Part shown: positions 23,336 through 32,566 of the stretch, one piece after another
Layout: each line of letters opens with the position of its first letter
Numbering within the stretch: the first letter of the stretch is position 1
Origin: Micromonospora pallida
GTDB taxonomy: Bacteria > Actinomycetota > Actinomycetes > Mycobacteriales > Micromonosporaceae
DNA: 64,000 nucleotides
NCBI RefSeq assembly: GCF_900090325.1
Contig: NZ_FMHW01000002.1
Span: forward strand, 62,001 to 126,000
Direction of reading: 5' to 3'
Notes under the pieces: model-generated
Database searches by the model: none
What the model was told of the DNA's origin: nothing
What the model saw: only the letters and a program-made list of their open reading frames with translations
Made by a program: the position numbers and the translations under genes

Positions 23336-23634
23336 CGCAGCGGCTCGCCGGTCTCGGTACGCTGCCGCACCTCGCGCAGCGCGGCCCGGAGCACCTGGTC
23401 CGGGTCGTCGCCGACCAGGTGGGCGGCCATCCCCGCGAACCGCCCGTCCGGGGCGCGGGCGGCCAGCTCGGTGCCCCGGTCACCCGGAGCCGGGCGCACC
23501 CGCACCTGCACCCCGTTGCCGAGTTGGGCCAGTGGTTCCGGCAGCCGCCCGCCGGGCAGCACCTCGTCTGCCGGGCGATCCACGGTCACCACCTGCCAGC
23601 GTCCCACCGGCACCGGCCGTCTCGCGCGTACCAC
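23332..23634 (-). CDS. Small hypothetical protein coupled to alcohol dehydrogenase
   Basis: A 100-aa soluble protein with GRWQVVTVDRPADEV and RGTELAARA segments; the latter pattern is reminiscent of SRPBCC/cyclase-like folds, but the protein is too short for a full domain. GTG at 23634 has GGAG at good spacing. The last base pairs overlap the dehydrogenase start (GTGA), which is the main evidence that it is real. Function unknown. Confidence 0.65.
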   Translation of the reverse strand: MVRARRPVPVGRWQVVTVDRPADEVLPGGRLPEPLAQLGNGVQVRVRPAPGDRGTELAARAPDGRFAGMAAHLVGDDPDQVLRAALREVRQRTETGEPLR

Positions 23635-23672
23635 GGTTGTCTCCGCCTTTCCCTCGCCGGCACTGTGTTGTG

Positions 23673-23723
23673 TGCAGGGGTCCCCTGCTACGCAGAAAGC
23701 GGTAACAGGGGTCCCCTGCTACC
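23673..23723. repeat. Palindromic repeat, family 1 (two cores)
   Basis: Two CAGGGG-T-CCCCTG cores lie at about 23674-23686 and 23706-23718, separated by a short AAAG-containing spacer and followed by CTACC. Located between divergent genes. Related copies occur at 26.5, 34.9, 38.6 and 45.5 kb. Confidence 0.8.
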
Positions 23724-23843
23724 ACCCACCCCTGACCGCACCCTGCGCCCCGGTCGGGTGAAGCCGGTTCCCCCGGAAGGGGTGAACGGCGTGAGGCCGG
23801 GTAACCGCCGGCCGCGACCGGGGAGCGTGGGGGAGGACGACAG

Positions 23844-26450
23844 ATGCCGGAGGAGTATCCGACCGTGCCGCTGCTGGCGTCCCGGCTGGTCGCGCCCCCG
23901 CCGCCGGAGCCGGTGGTGCTCCGCCCCCGGCTGCTGCGCCGGCTCGACACCGGCACGTGCGGGCCGGTCACCCTGCTCCGCGCGCCCGCCGGCTGGGGCA
24001 AGACCACGCTGCTCGCCGCCTGGGTTCGGGCCACCGAACCGGCGTCGGCCTGGCTCTCCGTCGAGGTGGGCGACACCGCCGAGCGGCTCTGGTCGTACCT
24101 CGCTGTCGCGCTGGACGCGGCGGATCTGCCGGCCGACCGGTCCGTCGAACGGCTCGCCGCCGCGCTCGCCGCGCGGGACCAGCCGGTCGTCCTCGTCCTC
24201 GACGACCTGCACCGGGTGACCGACCCGGCGGCGCTGGCCGGCCTGGAGTTCCTGCTCCGGCACGCCGGGCAGCGGCTACGGCTGGTGGTCGCGGCGCGCA
24301 CCGATCCGGCGTTGCCGCTGCACCGGTGGCGGCTGCGCGGGGAACTGACCGAGATCGACGCCGACGAGCTGGCCTTCACCACCGACGAGGTGGCCGACCT
24401 GCTGACCGCGCACGCTGTCGCGGTGCCCCCGGCGTCCGTGCCGACGCTGCGGGAACGGACCGGTGGCTGGCCGGCCGGGCTGTGCTTCGCCGCGCTGGCC
24501 GCCCGCTCCGCCGCCGACCCGGCCGCCGTGGTCACCGGGTTCGGCGGGGAACAGCCGGACGTCGCCGGGTACCTGCGCGACGAGATCCTCACCGAGCTGC
24601 CCGCCGCCGACGTCGACCTGCTGCGCCAGCTCGCGGTGGCCGGGACGGTCTGCGGTGACCTGGCCGCCGCACTGGTCGGGTCGGCCGGCGGGGACGGGCC
24701 CCTCGCCGACCTCGCCCGGTCCACCGGATTTCTCCGGCCCGACGGGCTGCGCCCCGGCTGGTACCGCTGCCAACCGCTCCTGGCCGACCTGCTCCGCGCC
24801 GACCTGGCCCGGCTGCCCGACAGGCAGTTGCCGATGCTGCACTCCCGGGCCGCCGGCTGGTACGCCGGGCAGGGCCGGCCGGCGGAGGCGCTGCGGCACG
24901 CGCTCGCGGCCGGCGACTGGGACCACGCCACCGAACTGGTGCTCGTCGACTGGCCGGAGCTGGTCCCGTACGACCCGGAACCGGCCGGGCCGCCGCCCAC
25001 CGTCCCGCCGGCCGACCGCTTCGACCGGGACCCGGAACTGGCCCTGGCCCTGGCCGTCGACCGCGCCCGAGCCGCCGATCGCGCCGCCGCCGACCACCTG
25101 CGCGCCGCGCTCGCCGCGGCCCGCGACCTTCCCGCGCCGCGCCGGGACCGCCTCCGGTGGTTGGCCGCCGCGCTGGACGTCGCGCTGGCCCGGCTGACCG
25201 GTGACCCCGCCGGGGTACGCGCCGCCGCCGCACGCCTCCGCACGCTCACCGGCGCGCCGGCCGGGCCCGCCGACGACCCCCGCTCCGGTGCCGGTGACCG
25301 GGCCGACGGCCACCTGGTCGCCGGCACCGCCGACGCGCTCGCCGACCTTGCCGAGGGGGACCTGACCGGGGCGGGGGCCGCCTTCGACCGGCTGGCCGCC
25401 GGGGCCCGGCAGGCGGGTCGACCCCGCACCGAGCTGCTCTGCCGCAGCCGGGCCGCGCTGGCCGCCGCCTGGCACGGCCGGCTCCGGGAGGCCGAGCGGG
25501 ACGCCCGCGAGACGCTCGGCGGGCCGGCCACCCCGACCGACCGGAGCCACGCGTACCTGGCGCTGGCGGTGGTCGCGCTCTACCGCGACCAGCCCGGCGC
25601 GGCCGAGGCGGACCTGGCGCTGGCCGACGGACCCGGGTACGACCCGACGACGGCGGCGGTGGCCGCGTACTGCCGGGCGCAGCTCGGCAGCGACCCCGGT
25701 ACCGTCCGGCCCACCCTGGCCCGGGCGCGGAACCTGCTCGCCGGCCGTCCCCGCGCCCGGGCGGTGACCGACCGGCTGCTCGCCGCCGAGGTCGACCACT
25801 GCGCGGCGCGCGGCGATCCGGGGGCGGCCCGGGAGCTGCTGGCCGCCGTCGACGAGTCGACCGTCGGCCCGGAGCTGGCCGTCGCGCGGGCCCGAATCGA
25901 GCTGTACGCCGGTGACCCGGCCGCCGCCGGCCGTGCCCTGCCCCGGTGGGACGCCCCGGACGCCGACCGGTGGCCCCGACCGGTACGCCTCGACGCCGCC
26001 CTGCTCGACGCCCTGCTCGCCCGGCACGCCGGGGACCCCCGCCGGGCCGGGCGGACGGTGGAACGGGTGCTGGAGCTGGCCGAGGCGGACGGACACCGGC
26101 GGGTACTCACCCGGGCCGTCCCCGGGGTCCGGGACCTGCTCGCCGAGCACCTCGACTCCGGCACCGCTCACTGGACGCTCGTCGCCGACCTGCTCCGCGA
26201 CGGTGGCCCGACCGGTGAGCCGGCGCGGCGCGGTGGTGCGCCCGAGCGGGGACTGGACGAGCCGCTCACCGAACGGGAGCTGACCATCCTGCGTTATCTC
26301 CAGAGCATCCTGTCCAACGTGGAGATCGCCAGCGAGTTGTCCCTGTCGGTGAACACCGTCAAGACGCACGTCCGCAACATCTACCGCAAGCTCGACGCGA
26401 CCCGGCGCCGTGAGGCGGTCCGCCGGGCCCGCGAACTCCACCTGATCTGA
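23844..26450 (+). CDS. LAL/MalT-type LuxR-family transcriptional regulator
   Basis: An 868-aa large ATP-binding LuxR regulator. The Walker A motif is APAGWGKTTLL near residue 47 and Walker B is VVLVLDDLHRV near 115, followed by AARTDPALPLHRWRLRGEL as in MalT. The middle is a long array of Ala-rich helical repeats. The C-terminal HTH (LTERELTILRYLQ, SNVEIASELSLSVNTVKTHV) is a typical LuxR domain at about 800-868. ATG at 23844 follows GGGGAGGA. A family 1 repeat flanks each end of the gene. It probably activates stress or metabolic genes in response to a small ligand; the targets are not evident. Confidence 0.95.
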   Translation: MPEEYPTVPLLASRLVAPPPPEPVVLRPRLLRRLDTGTCGPVTLLRAPAGWGKTTLLAAWVRATEPASAWLSVEVGDTAERLWSYLAVALDAADLPADRSVERLAAALAARDQPVVLVLDDLHRVTDPAALAGLEFLLRHAGQRLRLVVAARTDPALPLHRWRLRGELTEIDADELAFTTDEVADLLTAHAVAVPPASVPTLRERTGGWPAGLCFAALAARSAADPAAVVTGFGGEQPDVAGYLRDEILTELPAADVDLLRQLAVAGTVCGDLAAALVGSAGGDGPLADLARSTGFLRPDGLRPGWYRCQPLLADLLRADLARLPDRQLPMLHSRAAGWYAGQGRPAEALRHALAAGDWDHATELVLVDWPELVPYDPEPAGPPPTVPPADRFDRDPELALALAVDRARAADRAAADHLRAALAAARDLPAPRRDRLRWLAAALDVALARLTGDPAGVRAAAARLRTLTGAPAGPADDPRSGAGDRADGHLVAGTADALADLAEGDLTGAGAAFDRLAAGARQAGRPRTELLCRSRAALAAAWHGRLREAERDARETLGGPATPTDRSHAYLALAVVALYRDQPGAAEADLALADGPGYDPTTAAVAAYCRAQLGSDPGTVRPTLARARNLLAGRPRARAVTDRLLAAEVDHCAARGDPGAARELLAAVDESTVGPELAVARARIELYAGDPAAAGRALPRWDAPDADRWPRPVRLDAALLDALLARHAGDPRRAGRTVERVLELAEADGHRRVLTRAVPGVRDLLAEHLDSGTAHWTLVADLLRDGGPTGEPARRGGAPERGLDEPLTERELTILRYLQSILSNVEIASELSLSVNTVKTHVRNIYRKLDATRRREAVRRARELHLI

Positions 26451-26460
26451 GCGCTCGGGT

Positions 26461-26513
26461 GGTAGCAGGGGTCCCCTGCAGTCGTTTTATGAGGAGCAGG
26501 GGACCCCTGCAGT
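26461..26513. repeat. Palindromic repeat, family 1
   Basis: Cores at 26466-26478 and 26497-26509 face each other around a TTTTATGAGGAG spacer, forming a hairpin between the convergent LAL and DsbA-like genes. Likely works as a bidirectional terminator. Confidence 0.8.
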
Positions 26514-26528
26514 CACGAGGTGGACGGC

Positions 26529-27083
26529 TCAGTCGCCGGCCGCCTGGTCGACGGCGGCGAGCAGGTCCGCGACGGCGTACCCGCCCTCGTGGCAGACGTC
26601 GTTGACGAACATCGTCGGCACGCCGGTCACCCCGCTGCGGATGCCGCCGACGAAGTCCCGCCGGACCCGGTCGGCGTGCCGCCGGTGCTGGGCCTCGGCG
26701 CTGACCTCGTCGTCCGCCGGGAAACCGAGCTGCTCCACCCCGACCGTCAGGTGCACCGGGTCGAGCTGGTCCTGGTGCTCGTACAACCAGTCGTGCATCT
26801 CCCAGAACCGGTCGCGTTGGCCGACCGCCTCGGCGACCTCGGCGGCGCTCTCCGCGTACGGGTGGATGTTGGCGATGGGGAAGTGCCGGTAGACCAGCCG
26901 GACCAGGCCGTCCCGCTGGCGCAGCACGTCCCGCAGGTTCCGGTACGCCGCGCCGCAGTGGCGGCACTGGAAGTCGGCGTACTCGACGAGGGTCACCGGC
27001 GCGTCCGCCGGCCCCCGTACGTGGTCGGCCTCGGTGACCGGCACCCGCAGGCGGGCGTCGGTGACCTGGAGCGACGTGGTCAT
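26529..27083 (-). CDS. DsbA-family thioredoxin-like oxidoreductase
   Basis: A 184-aa protein with the redox motif CRHC in YADFQCRHCGAAYRNL and the cis-Pro region in GVTGVPTMFVND, both diagnostic of DsbA/FrnE-like folds. The helical insert (YAESAAEVAEAVGQRDRFWE) is typical. No signal peptide is seen, so it is probably cytoplasmic. It starts with ATG at 27083. It may protect or reduce protein thiols under oxidative stress, consistent with its BON and dehydrogenase neighbours. Confidence 0.92.
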   Translation of the reverse strand: MTTSLQVTDARLRVPVTEADHVRGPADAPVTLVEYADFQCRHCGAAYRNLRDVLRQRDGLVRLVYRHFPIANIHPYAESAAEVAEAVGQRDRFWEMHDWLYEHQDQLDPVHLTVGVEQLGFPADDEVSAEAQHRRHADRVRRDFVGGIRSGVTGVPTMFVNDVCHEGGYAVADLLAAVDQAAGD

Positions 27084-27195
27084 GCGTCGCTCACCCCCTC
27101 CCGGTTCGGCCCGGCCCGGTGGTCCGCGCCCGGTCGGCGCGGCCGGCGCGGACCGGCACGTCTCCCAACCTGCCGGCCGGACGGGTGAGCCCGGT

Positions 27196-27885
27196 TCACC
27201 CGGGCGGGGTGGTCCCCACCACGAGCCGGTTCCGCACCTCGGTCACGCCCGGCGCGGACCAGGCGGTCCGCTCCGCCGCCGCCCGCTGCTCGGTGGAGCG
27301 GACCACCCCGTCCAGGACGACCGTGTGGCCGGACAGGCCGACGGAGATCCGGGCGGTGTCGGTGGCGACGCCGCGCTCCAGCGCGCGGCGGATGCCGGTG
27401 GCGATCTCCGGGCCCGGGGCGGTGGCGCGGGGGCGGACGGCGATGCCGTTGCTGACCCCACGTACGCCGGTGAGCCGACCCACCGCCCGCTCGGCGGCCC
27501 GTCGCTGATACTCCCACTCGACCTGACCGCGCAGCGTCACCCAGCCCTCGGCGACGGTCACGTCGACCTCCTCCAGCGGCACGAAGGCGTCCCATTCCAG
27601 GGCCCGGACGGTGGCGGTGGCGACCTCCTGGTCGGTGCGCTGGGCGGAGCTGGGCAGCCGTACCGCCAGGTCGTTGGCGACCGCCCGGACCCGGGCGACG
27701 CGGTGGGCGGCCCGTTCGGCGGCCCATTTCTTGGCGTAGCCGTCCACCCAGCCGCTCAGGGTGACCACGCCCTCGGTGACGGTCACGCCGATCTCGTGCG
27801 GCTGCACCCGGGGTTCCCAGGTCAGCTCGTCCAGCACGTCGGCCTGGATGTCCTGGTCGGTACGGATGATCGTGGCGCTGCCCAT
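27196..27885 (-). CDS. Triple BON-domain protein
   Basis: A 229-aa soluble protein with three BON repeats at about residues 10-77, 85-153 and 155-225. Each shows the alpha-beta pattern ending in a V-x-G/N-D/R-L/I-V core: VTEGVVTLSGWVD, VAEGWVTLRGQVEW, LSGHTVVLDGVVR. BON domains bind membranes, lipids or glycans and occur in stress-linked proteins. There is no signal peptide. Same strand as the DsbA-like gene, which begins about 110 bases downstream, so co-transcription is possible. Confidence 0.92.
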   Translation of the reverse strand: MGSATIIRTDQDIQADVLDELTWEPRVQPHEIGVTVTEGVVTLSGWVDGYAKKWAAERAAHRVARVRAVANDLAVRLPSSAQRTDQEVATATVRALEWDAFVPLEEVDVTVAEGWVTLRGQVEWEYQRRAAERAVGRLTGVRGVSNGIAVRPRATAPGPEIATGIRRALERGVATDTARISVGLSGHTVVLDGVVRSTEQRAAAERTAWSAPGVTEVRNRLVVGTTPPG

Positions 27886-28062
27886 CGGAAGGCTCCTCTC
27901 CGCAGCCGGTACGTCGGGTTCTCGTCCGCCGGCCGCGATGCTGCCCGCGCGGCGGGTGAGCCGCCCTCACCCGGATCGGAGGGGCGGGACGGGGGTGACA
28001 GCCGTACGGCGGTACGGCACGATCTGGATCGGTCGAACCACGGTCGGCGACGAGGGCGGGGG

Positions 28063-29964
28063 ATGAGCACCGAACGGGAGATGGTCACCCCGGTCCGCGT
28101 CCGGGCCGGCTGGGCGTTGTGGCGGCTGGCCCGGCACGAGTGGACCCTCGTGGTCCTCGGCTCGCTACTGTTCGCGGCCGTGCTGACCTGGCCGACGCTG
28201 CGGGACCTGACCGGGACGATCCCGCAGGACACCGGGGACCCGACCCTCCAGGCCTGGCAGGTCGCCTGGGGCGGGCACGCGCTGCTGACCGATCCGGCGA
28301 ACCTCTGGCACTCGAACACCTTCCACCCCGAGCCGTACACCTACGCGTACTCCGACACCCTGCTCGGCTACGCCCCGTTCGGCATGGTCGGCGACGGACC
28401 GGTGGCTGCGGTGGTCCGCTACAACCTGCTCTACGTGCTGGTGCACGCGCTGGCGTTCGTCGGGGCGTACGCGTTGGCCCGGCAGGTGGGGGCGGGGCGG
28501 GCCGGGTCGGCGGTGGCCGGGGCGGCCTTCGCGTACGCTCCGTGGAAGCTCGCCCAGGCCGGGCACCTGCACGTGCTCTCCGTGGGAGGGATCGCGCTGT
28601 CGCTGGCCATGCTGGCCCGGGGACACGGTTGGTCGCTGCGGCACGGCTACCGGCCGGAGCGGGTCCGTCCCGGCTGGGCCGCGGCCGGTTGGCTGGTCGC
28701 CGCCTGGCAGATCAGCCTGGGTTTCGGCATCGGCCTGCCCTTCGCGTACGTGCTGGCGCTGGTCTGCCTGACCGCGGCGGCCCGCTACGCCTGGGTGGCC
28801 TGGCGGCGGGCCCGGCCGACCTTTCCGCGCGGCCTGCTCCTGGCCGACCTGGCGGGCGGGGTCTTCTTCGCCGGGGTGACCCTGCTGATGGCCGCGCCCT
28901 ACTTCGAGGTGGTGGCCCGCCACCCGCAGGGGCGGCGCACGGTCGAGCACATCGCGATGTTCTCCCCGCCGTGGCGCGGCTTCCTGACCGCGCCGCCGGA
29001 GAGCTGGCTGTGGGGCGACCGGCACGCCGCCGCCCGGGCGGCCCTCGGTTTCCCCAACGAAATGACCCTGCTGCCCGGAGTGGTGCTGCTCGGTCTGGCC
29101 TTCGCCGGGCTCTTCCTCTCCGCCTGGCGACTGCGCCACCGACTGCTGCTGCTGGCCGGAGTGCTGGTCAGCATGGCGCTCGCGGCCGGCACCACGTTCC
29201 TCGGCGACGGGGATCCGGGCTACGTCACGCTGGTCGAGCACGTGCCGGGCTGGGACGGCATCCGGACCCCGGGCCGGCTGGTGCTCTGGACCACCCTGCT
29301 GCTCGGCCTCCTCGCCGCCGGGGCGCTCAGCCGCGACCCGACCGACCCGGCCCCGCCACCCCCGCCACCTCCACCGGCCGATCCGGGCGGTCCAGCCTCG
29401 TCCGTCGACCCGGCCGATTCCGGCACGCCGGTCGATTCCGCCACGCCGGTCGCGTCGGCCGAGCCCGCGTCGCCGGTCGTGGCGGCCGGAGCCGCCGGGC
29501 CGGGCGGGGCCTCGGGCGCCGGGGGGTTCGCCCGTTGGGGGCGGCTGGTGCTGGTCGTACCGCTGGTGTTGGTGCTGTTGGAGGGGGTGAACCGGACCCC
29601 GCACGTGCCGGTGCCTGAGCAGCCGGCGGCGCTGCACGGGGTGACCGGGCCGCTGCTGGTACTGCCCAGCGACGGTATCCGGGAACTGCACGTGATGCTC
29701 TGGTCGACCGACGGGTTCCCCCGGGTGGTCAACGGGCTGGCCTCGTTCACCCCGGCCAGCCAGGCCGAGATCCGCGCGGCCAGTCTCAGCTTCCCGGATG
29801 CGCCCTCGGTGGCGTACCTGCGCCAGCGGGGGATCCGGACGGTGGTGGTGCTGCCCGAATACGCGGCGGGCACCCCGTGGCATGACGTCGCGTCCCGGCC
29901 GGTGGCCGGGCTCGGCATCCGGCGGGAGCAGGTCGACGATGGGTTCGTGTACCACCTGGGCTGA
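28063..29964 (+). CDS. Polytopic membrane protein, GT-C-like
   Basis: A 633-aa protein with about ten membrane helices, first at about residues 25-42 (TLVVLGSLLFAAVLTW). After it comes a polar loop with DTGDPTLQAWQVAWGG and WHSNTFHPEP, the kind of acidic first loop seen in GT-C glycosyltransferases that use polyprenol-linked sugars. Near residues 430-480 is a Pro/Asp/Ala-rich cytoplasmic linker of low complexity. The final domain contains LVLPSDGIRELHVML. ATG at 28063 sits after GGCGGGGG. Family membership is weakly supported; it may be a membrane glycosyltransferase or flippase-like protein. Confidence 0.75.
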   Translation: MSTEREMVTPVRVRAGWALWRLARHEWTLVVLGSLLFAAVLTWPTLRDLTGTIPQDTGDPTLQAWQVAWGGHALLTDPANLWHSNTFHPEPYTYAYSDTLLGYAPFGMVGDGPVAAVVRYNLLYVLVHALAFVGAYALARQVGAGRAGSAVAGAAFAYAPWKLAQAGHLHVLSVGGIALSLAMLARGHGWSLRHGYRPERVRPGWAAAGWLVAAWQISLGFGIGLPFAYVLALVCLTAAARYAWVAWRRARPTFPRGLLLADLAGGVFFAGVTLLMAAPYFEVVARHPQGRRTVEHIAMFSPPWRGFLTAPPESWLWGDRHAAARAALGFPNEMTLLPGVVLLGLAFAGLFLSAWRLRHRLLLLAGVLVSMALAAGTTFLGDGDPGYVTLVEHVPGWDGIRTPGRLVLWTTLLLGLLAAGALSRDPTDPAPPPPPPPPADPGGPASSVDPADSGTPVDSATPVASAEPASPVVAAGAAGPGGASGAGGFARWGRLVLVVPLVLVLLEGVNRTPHVPVPEQPAALHGVTGPLLVLPSDGIRELHVMLWSTDGFPRVVNGLASFTPASQAEIRAASLSFPDAPSVAYLRQRGIRTVVVLPEYAAGTPWHDVASRPVAGLGIRREQVDDGFVYHLG

Positions 29965-30112
29965 CCGGAACCGGGCGGCGACGTCCTGGCCCCGCCCGGT
30001 CAGGACCCGGCCGGACCGGTTCGGCGTCCGGGACCGGCCGCCCCTCGTGCCCGGCCGCTCGTTCCCCCGCCCGCCGGTACGATCATGGCGCTGGCGACAG
30101 AGGGGAACGTCG

Positions 30113-30751
30113 ATGAATCAGACCAGGGCGGCATACCTGACCGCGGCGCGCTCGGCGGTGAGCCTGATCGCCGAGCCGGCGGTCGTGCGGCGCTGGGCCG
30201 AGCCGAGCGCGCTCGACGGGCTCCGGGTCGGTGGGCTCGCCGCCCACCTGGGCGCGCAGATCCTCCGGGTGCCGGCGGTGCTCGACCAGCCCGCGCCCTC
30301 TGGGGAGCCGATCGGCCTGCTGGCCCACTTCGGCCGGGTGCCGTGGGTCAAGGCCGAGCCGGACGCGGAGGTGAACGTCGTCGTCCGGCGGATCGGGGCG
30401 GAGTTGGCCGAGGCCGGGCCGGAGCCCCTGTTGGCGCAGGTCACGGCGGTACTGGCGGGGCTGGCCCCGGCCCTGGCCGACGCCCCGGCGGACCGGGTGG
30501 TGGCGGTGCCGCCGGGCGGGTGGGGGCTGACCCTCGACGACTACCTCGTCACCCGGCTGCTGGAGATCGCCGTGCACTCCGACGACCTGGCGGTCAGCGT
30601 CGGGATCGACCCGCCGGAGCTGCCCGCCGAGGTGAACGACCCGGTGTTCGACCTGCTCACCCGGCTCGCCGTCCGGCGACACGGCCAGCCGGCGGTGCTG
30701 CGGGCGCTGGCCCGGGCGGAACGGGCCCCGGCGGACATCACCGCCATCTGA
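30113..30751 (+). CDS. Maleylpyruvate isomerase N-terminal / DinB-fold protein
   Basis: A 212-aa protein of the mycothiol-dependent maleylpyruvate isomerase N-terminal family, a DinB-like four-helix bundle. The N-terminal half has AARSAVSLIAEPAVV and the metal-type His in VGGLAAHLGAQ; a later LEIAVHSDDLAVSVG supplies another His-Asp pair, so a metal centre is plausible. ATG at 30113 follows AGGGGAACG. Such proteins use mycothiol or bacillithiol as cofactor; the substrate here is unknown. Confidence 0.85.
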   Translation: MNQTRAAYLTAARSAVSLIAEPAVVRRWAEPSALDGLRVGGLAAHLGAQILRVPAVLDQPAPSGEPIGLLAHFGRVPWVKAEPDAEVNVVVRRIGAELAEAGPEPLLAQVTAVLAGLAPALADAPADRVVAVPPGGWGLTLDDYLVTRLLEIAVHSDDLAVSVGIDPPELPAEVNDPVFDLLTRLAVRRHGQPAVLRALARAERAPADITAI

Positions 30752-30879
30752 GTCCGGCGGGACAGCCACCGGAGTCCGCTGCCACCAGTCATCTGGGTCC
30801 GCGCGACCAGCCATCGGGGTCCGGCGCGACAGCACGAACCCCTGGCCGGATGGCCAGGGGTTCGACGGTTCGGGCCGGC

Positions 30880-31287
30880 TCAGGTGTCCAGGCTGGCCGG
30901 CGAGCTGGGCCGGTTGACGTCGACGAACTCGACGTCGTCCAGGTCGCGCTCGCTCCGGTTGCCGATCGCCCGCGCCGCCGATCCGGCCGCCCAGCCGATC
31001 GCGGCGCCGGCCAGGGCCGCACCGACGAGCAGCGCCCAGGGCAGAGCGGCCCGGCGTCCGGCGAGCGCGTCGAAGGCGGCCACCGCCCGGCGGCGGGCCT
31101 CCTCGGCGGCGGCGCCGACCAGGTCGCCCGCGTCGTCGGCGAAGGCCAGACCGTTGCGGCGGGTGGACCGCGCGGTGTCGCGCACGCTGTCCCCGGCCGA
31201 GTTGACCGTGGATGTCAGGTGCCGCCACGCCTGGTCCGCGATCCGCTCGGGCTTGCTGCGACGTTCCAGCAGGGTGGATCCGATCAT
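30880..31287 (-). CDS. Small membrane-anchored hypothetical protein, 135 aa
   Basis: ATG at 31287 follows a strong GAGGAGG. The basic N-terminus (MIGSTLLERRSKPERIADQA) precedes helical, amphipathic sequence, and one membrane helix lies near residues 90-113 (LPWALLVGAALAGAAIGWAA). The C-terminal tail is acidic (RDLDDVEFVDVN). Not recognised as a known family; resembles small stress-type membrane proteins in layout. Confidence 0.75.
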   Translation of the reverse strand: MIGSTLLERRSKPERIADQAWRHLTSTVNSAGDSVRDTARSTRRNGLAFADDAGDLVGAAAEEARRRAVAAFDALAGRRAALPWALLVGAALAGAAIGWAAGSAARAIGNRSERDLDDVEFVDVNRPSSPASLDT

Positions 31288-31504
31288 CGTGGCTACCTCC
31301 TCGGGGTACCGGCGTCGATGGTCCTGGCAGGCCACGGCGTCGGGGTCGGCGCGGTGCGCGCCTACCCGTCCGCGTCGCCCGGCCGGATGAACGCGGCAAC
31401 CAGGTGCCCCGCCGGGCCCGGCGGCAAACCCGCCGGGTGATGTCGATCACCGACGGTGCGGGCCGCCGTCGGGTGGGACCGACCCCGGCCGACGGCGCCG
31501 GAGG

Positions 31505-31651
31505 TCAGCGCAGCGTCACCACCGCGACGCCACGGGCGAAGTCGTCGTCGCCGTCGTCATCGTCATCGTCGCCCGCGCCGCCGAAGCCGCAGGCCAACAC
31601 GAGGGCGAGCAGGGCGCCGACACCAGCCAGCCCGAGTAGTCGCTTGATCAT
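31505..31651 (-). CDS. 48-aa putative lipoprotein with poly-Asp segment
   Basis: The minus strand at 31651 has ATG with a near-perfect GAAGGAG seven bases upstream. The product starts MIKRLLGLAGVGALLALVLA, then Cys, a clear lipobox, followed by a short Gly/Asp tract (DDDDDDGDDD) and a basic end. It is too short for a folded domain. A lipid-anchored acidic peptide could bind cations or the cell wall. The start signal and lipobox make it more than a chance frame. Confidence 0.65.
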   Translation of the reverse strand: MIKRLLGLAGVGALLALVLACGFGGAGDDDDDDGDDDFARGVAVVTLR

Positions 31652-31983
31652 CTATGGCTCCTTCGTTAGCGCCGGCAGGTTCTGTCCGGCTGATGCTAGG
31701 CAGGTCGGTCAATGCTCGCTGGGGGCGGATCTCACTGGGTGGGCACGCCCGGAGCGGTGGTTGCGCGGCGCGCCGGAGGGCGACCGTTACCCTTGGCCGT
31801 GGTGCGCGGTAGTCGAGATCGGCGGGTCAACGGGGGAGGAGAGTCGGAAATGGGCGACTTGCCGCTCCTGATCTGCGAATTTCCCACCCTCGGGGGTGGC
31901 GACCGAGGCTGTCGGAGGAATACTCTCGGTCGCGGCCCGCGTACTGATGAGGCGCCCGGAGACGGGCGAGTGGAGGTGCTCGC
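31652..31983. other. Intergenic region upstream of STAS gene
   Basis: About 330 bases. It should carry promoters for the poly-Asp lipoprotein (leftward) and the STAS gene (rightward). A short frame at 31712-31987 overlaps the STAS start and is not supported. No clear sigma-factor box was recognised. Confidence 0.4.
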
Positions 31984-32355
31984 GTGAGCCTGTCGATTGT
32001 GAAGTCGGTCCTGCCCGGTGGCGTCATGGAGATAGCCCCCCGTGGTGAGATCGACGTCGACACCGCGTACGAGGTACGCGAAGCCGTTGTCGAGGTGCTC
32101 GCCAAGGGGCGCCCGACACGGATCGAGCTCAACATGAGGTTGGTTACCTTCATCGACTCGGTGGGCATCAGCGCGATGGTTGCCGGGTTCCAGACCGCCG
32201 AGGTCAGCGGGATCAAGCTGGTCGTCACCGAGCCCAGCCGGTTCGTGCACCGGCAGCTCTGGGTGACCGGCCTGCTCGGCCTCTTCGGTGCGCCCGAGCC
32301 GTACTACGCCGGTACGGCCGGCACGCCCGAACCCGAGGTGCTGCCCGGCGGCTGA
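31984..32355 (+). CDS. STAS-domain anti-sigma factor antagonist
   Basis: A 123-aa single STAS domain. The beta-alpha pattern includes VMEIAPRGEIDVDTAYEVRE and the phosphorylatable Ser in TFIDSVGISAMV, as in SpoIIAA/RsbV proteins that bind an anti-sigma kinase and are controlled by its phosphorylation. GTG at 31984 follows GGAGGTG. No anti-sigma or sigma gene is adjacent, so it probably acts with partners elsewhere. The last 20 residues are a loose Pro/Gly tail. Confidence 0.93.
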   Translation: MSLSIVKSVLPGGVMEIAPRGEIDVDTAYEVREAVVEVLAKGRPTRIELNMRLVTFIDSVGISAMVAGFQTAEVSGIKLVVTEPSRFVHRQLWVTGLLGLFGAPEPYYAGTAGTPEPEVLPGG

Positions 32356-32566
32356 CCCGGCCCGCCGGCCACCCCGCCCGCCGCCAGCGGGCTCCGAACC
32401 CTGCTTCCGGCCCCGCCTCTGGCGGCTGAGCAACGCTGCTCGCCGTCAACGGGCTCCGAACCCCCGCGTCCCGCTCTGCCCGGCGGCTGATCCGGCCCCC
32501 GGCCAGGGCGTCGAACAGCAAGCGGCCCGCCACCCCCGGATGGGGTGGCGGGCCGCGTCGGGTTGC

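Noticed and set aside
23673..23723. CRISPR array from the repeated CAGGGGTCCCCTG units
   Set aside because: Only two or three units per site, no regular spacers and no cas genes; these are palindromic intergenic repeats.
31712..31987. 91-residue frame upstream of the STAS gene
   Set aside because: Overlaps the STAS start, low complexity, no ribosome site or domain.
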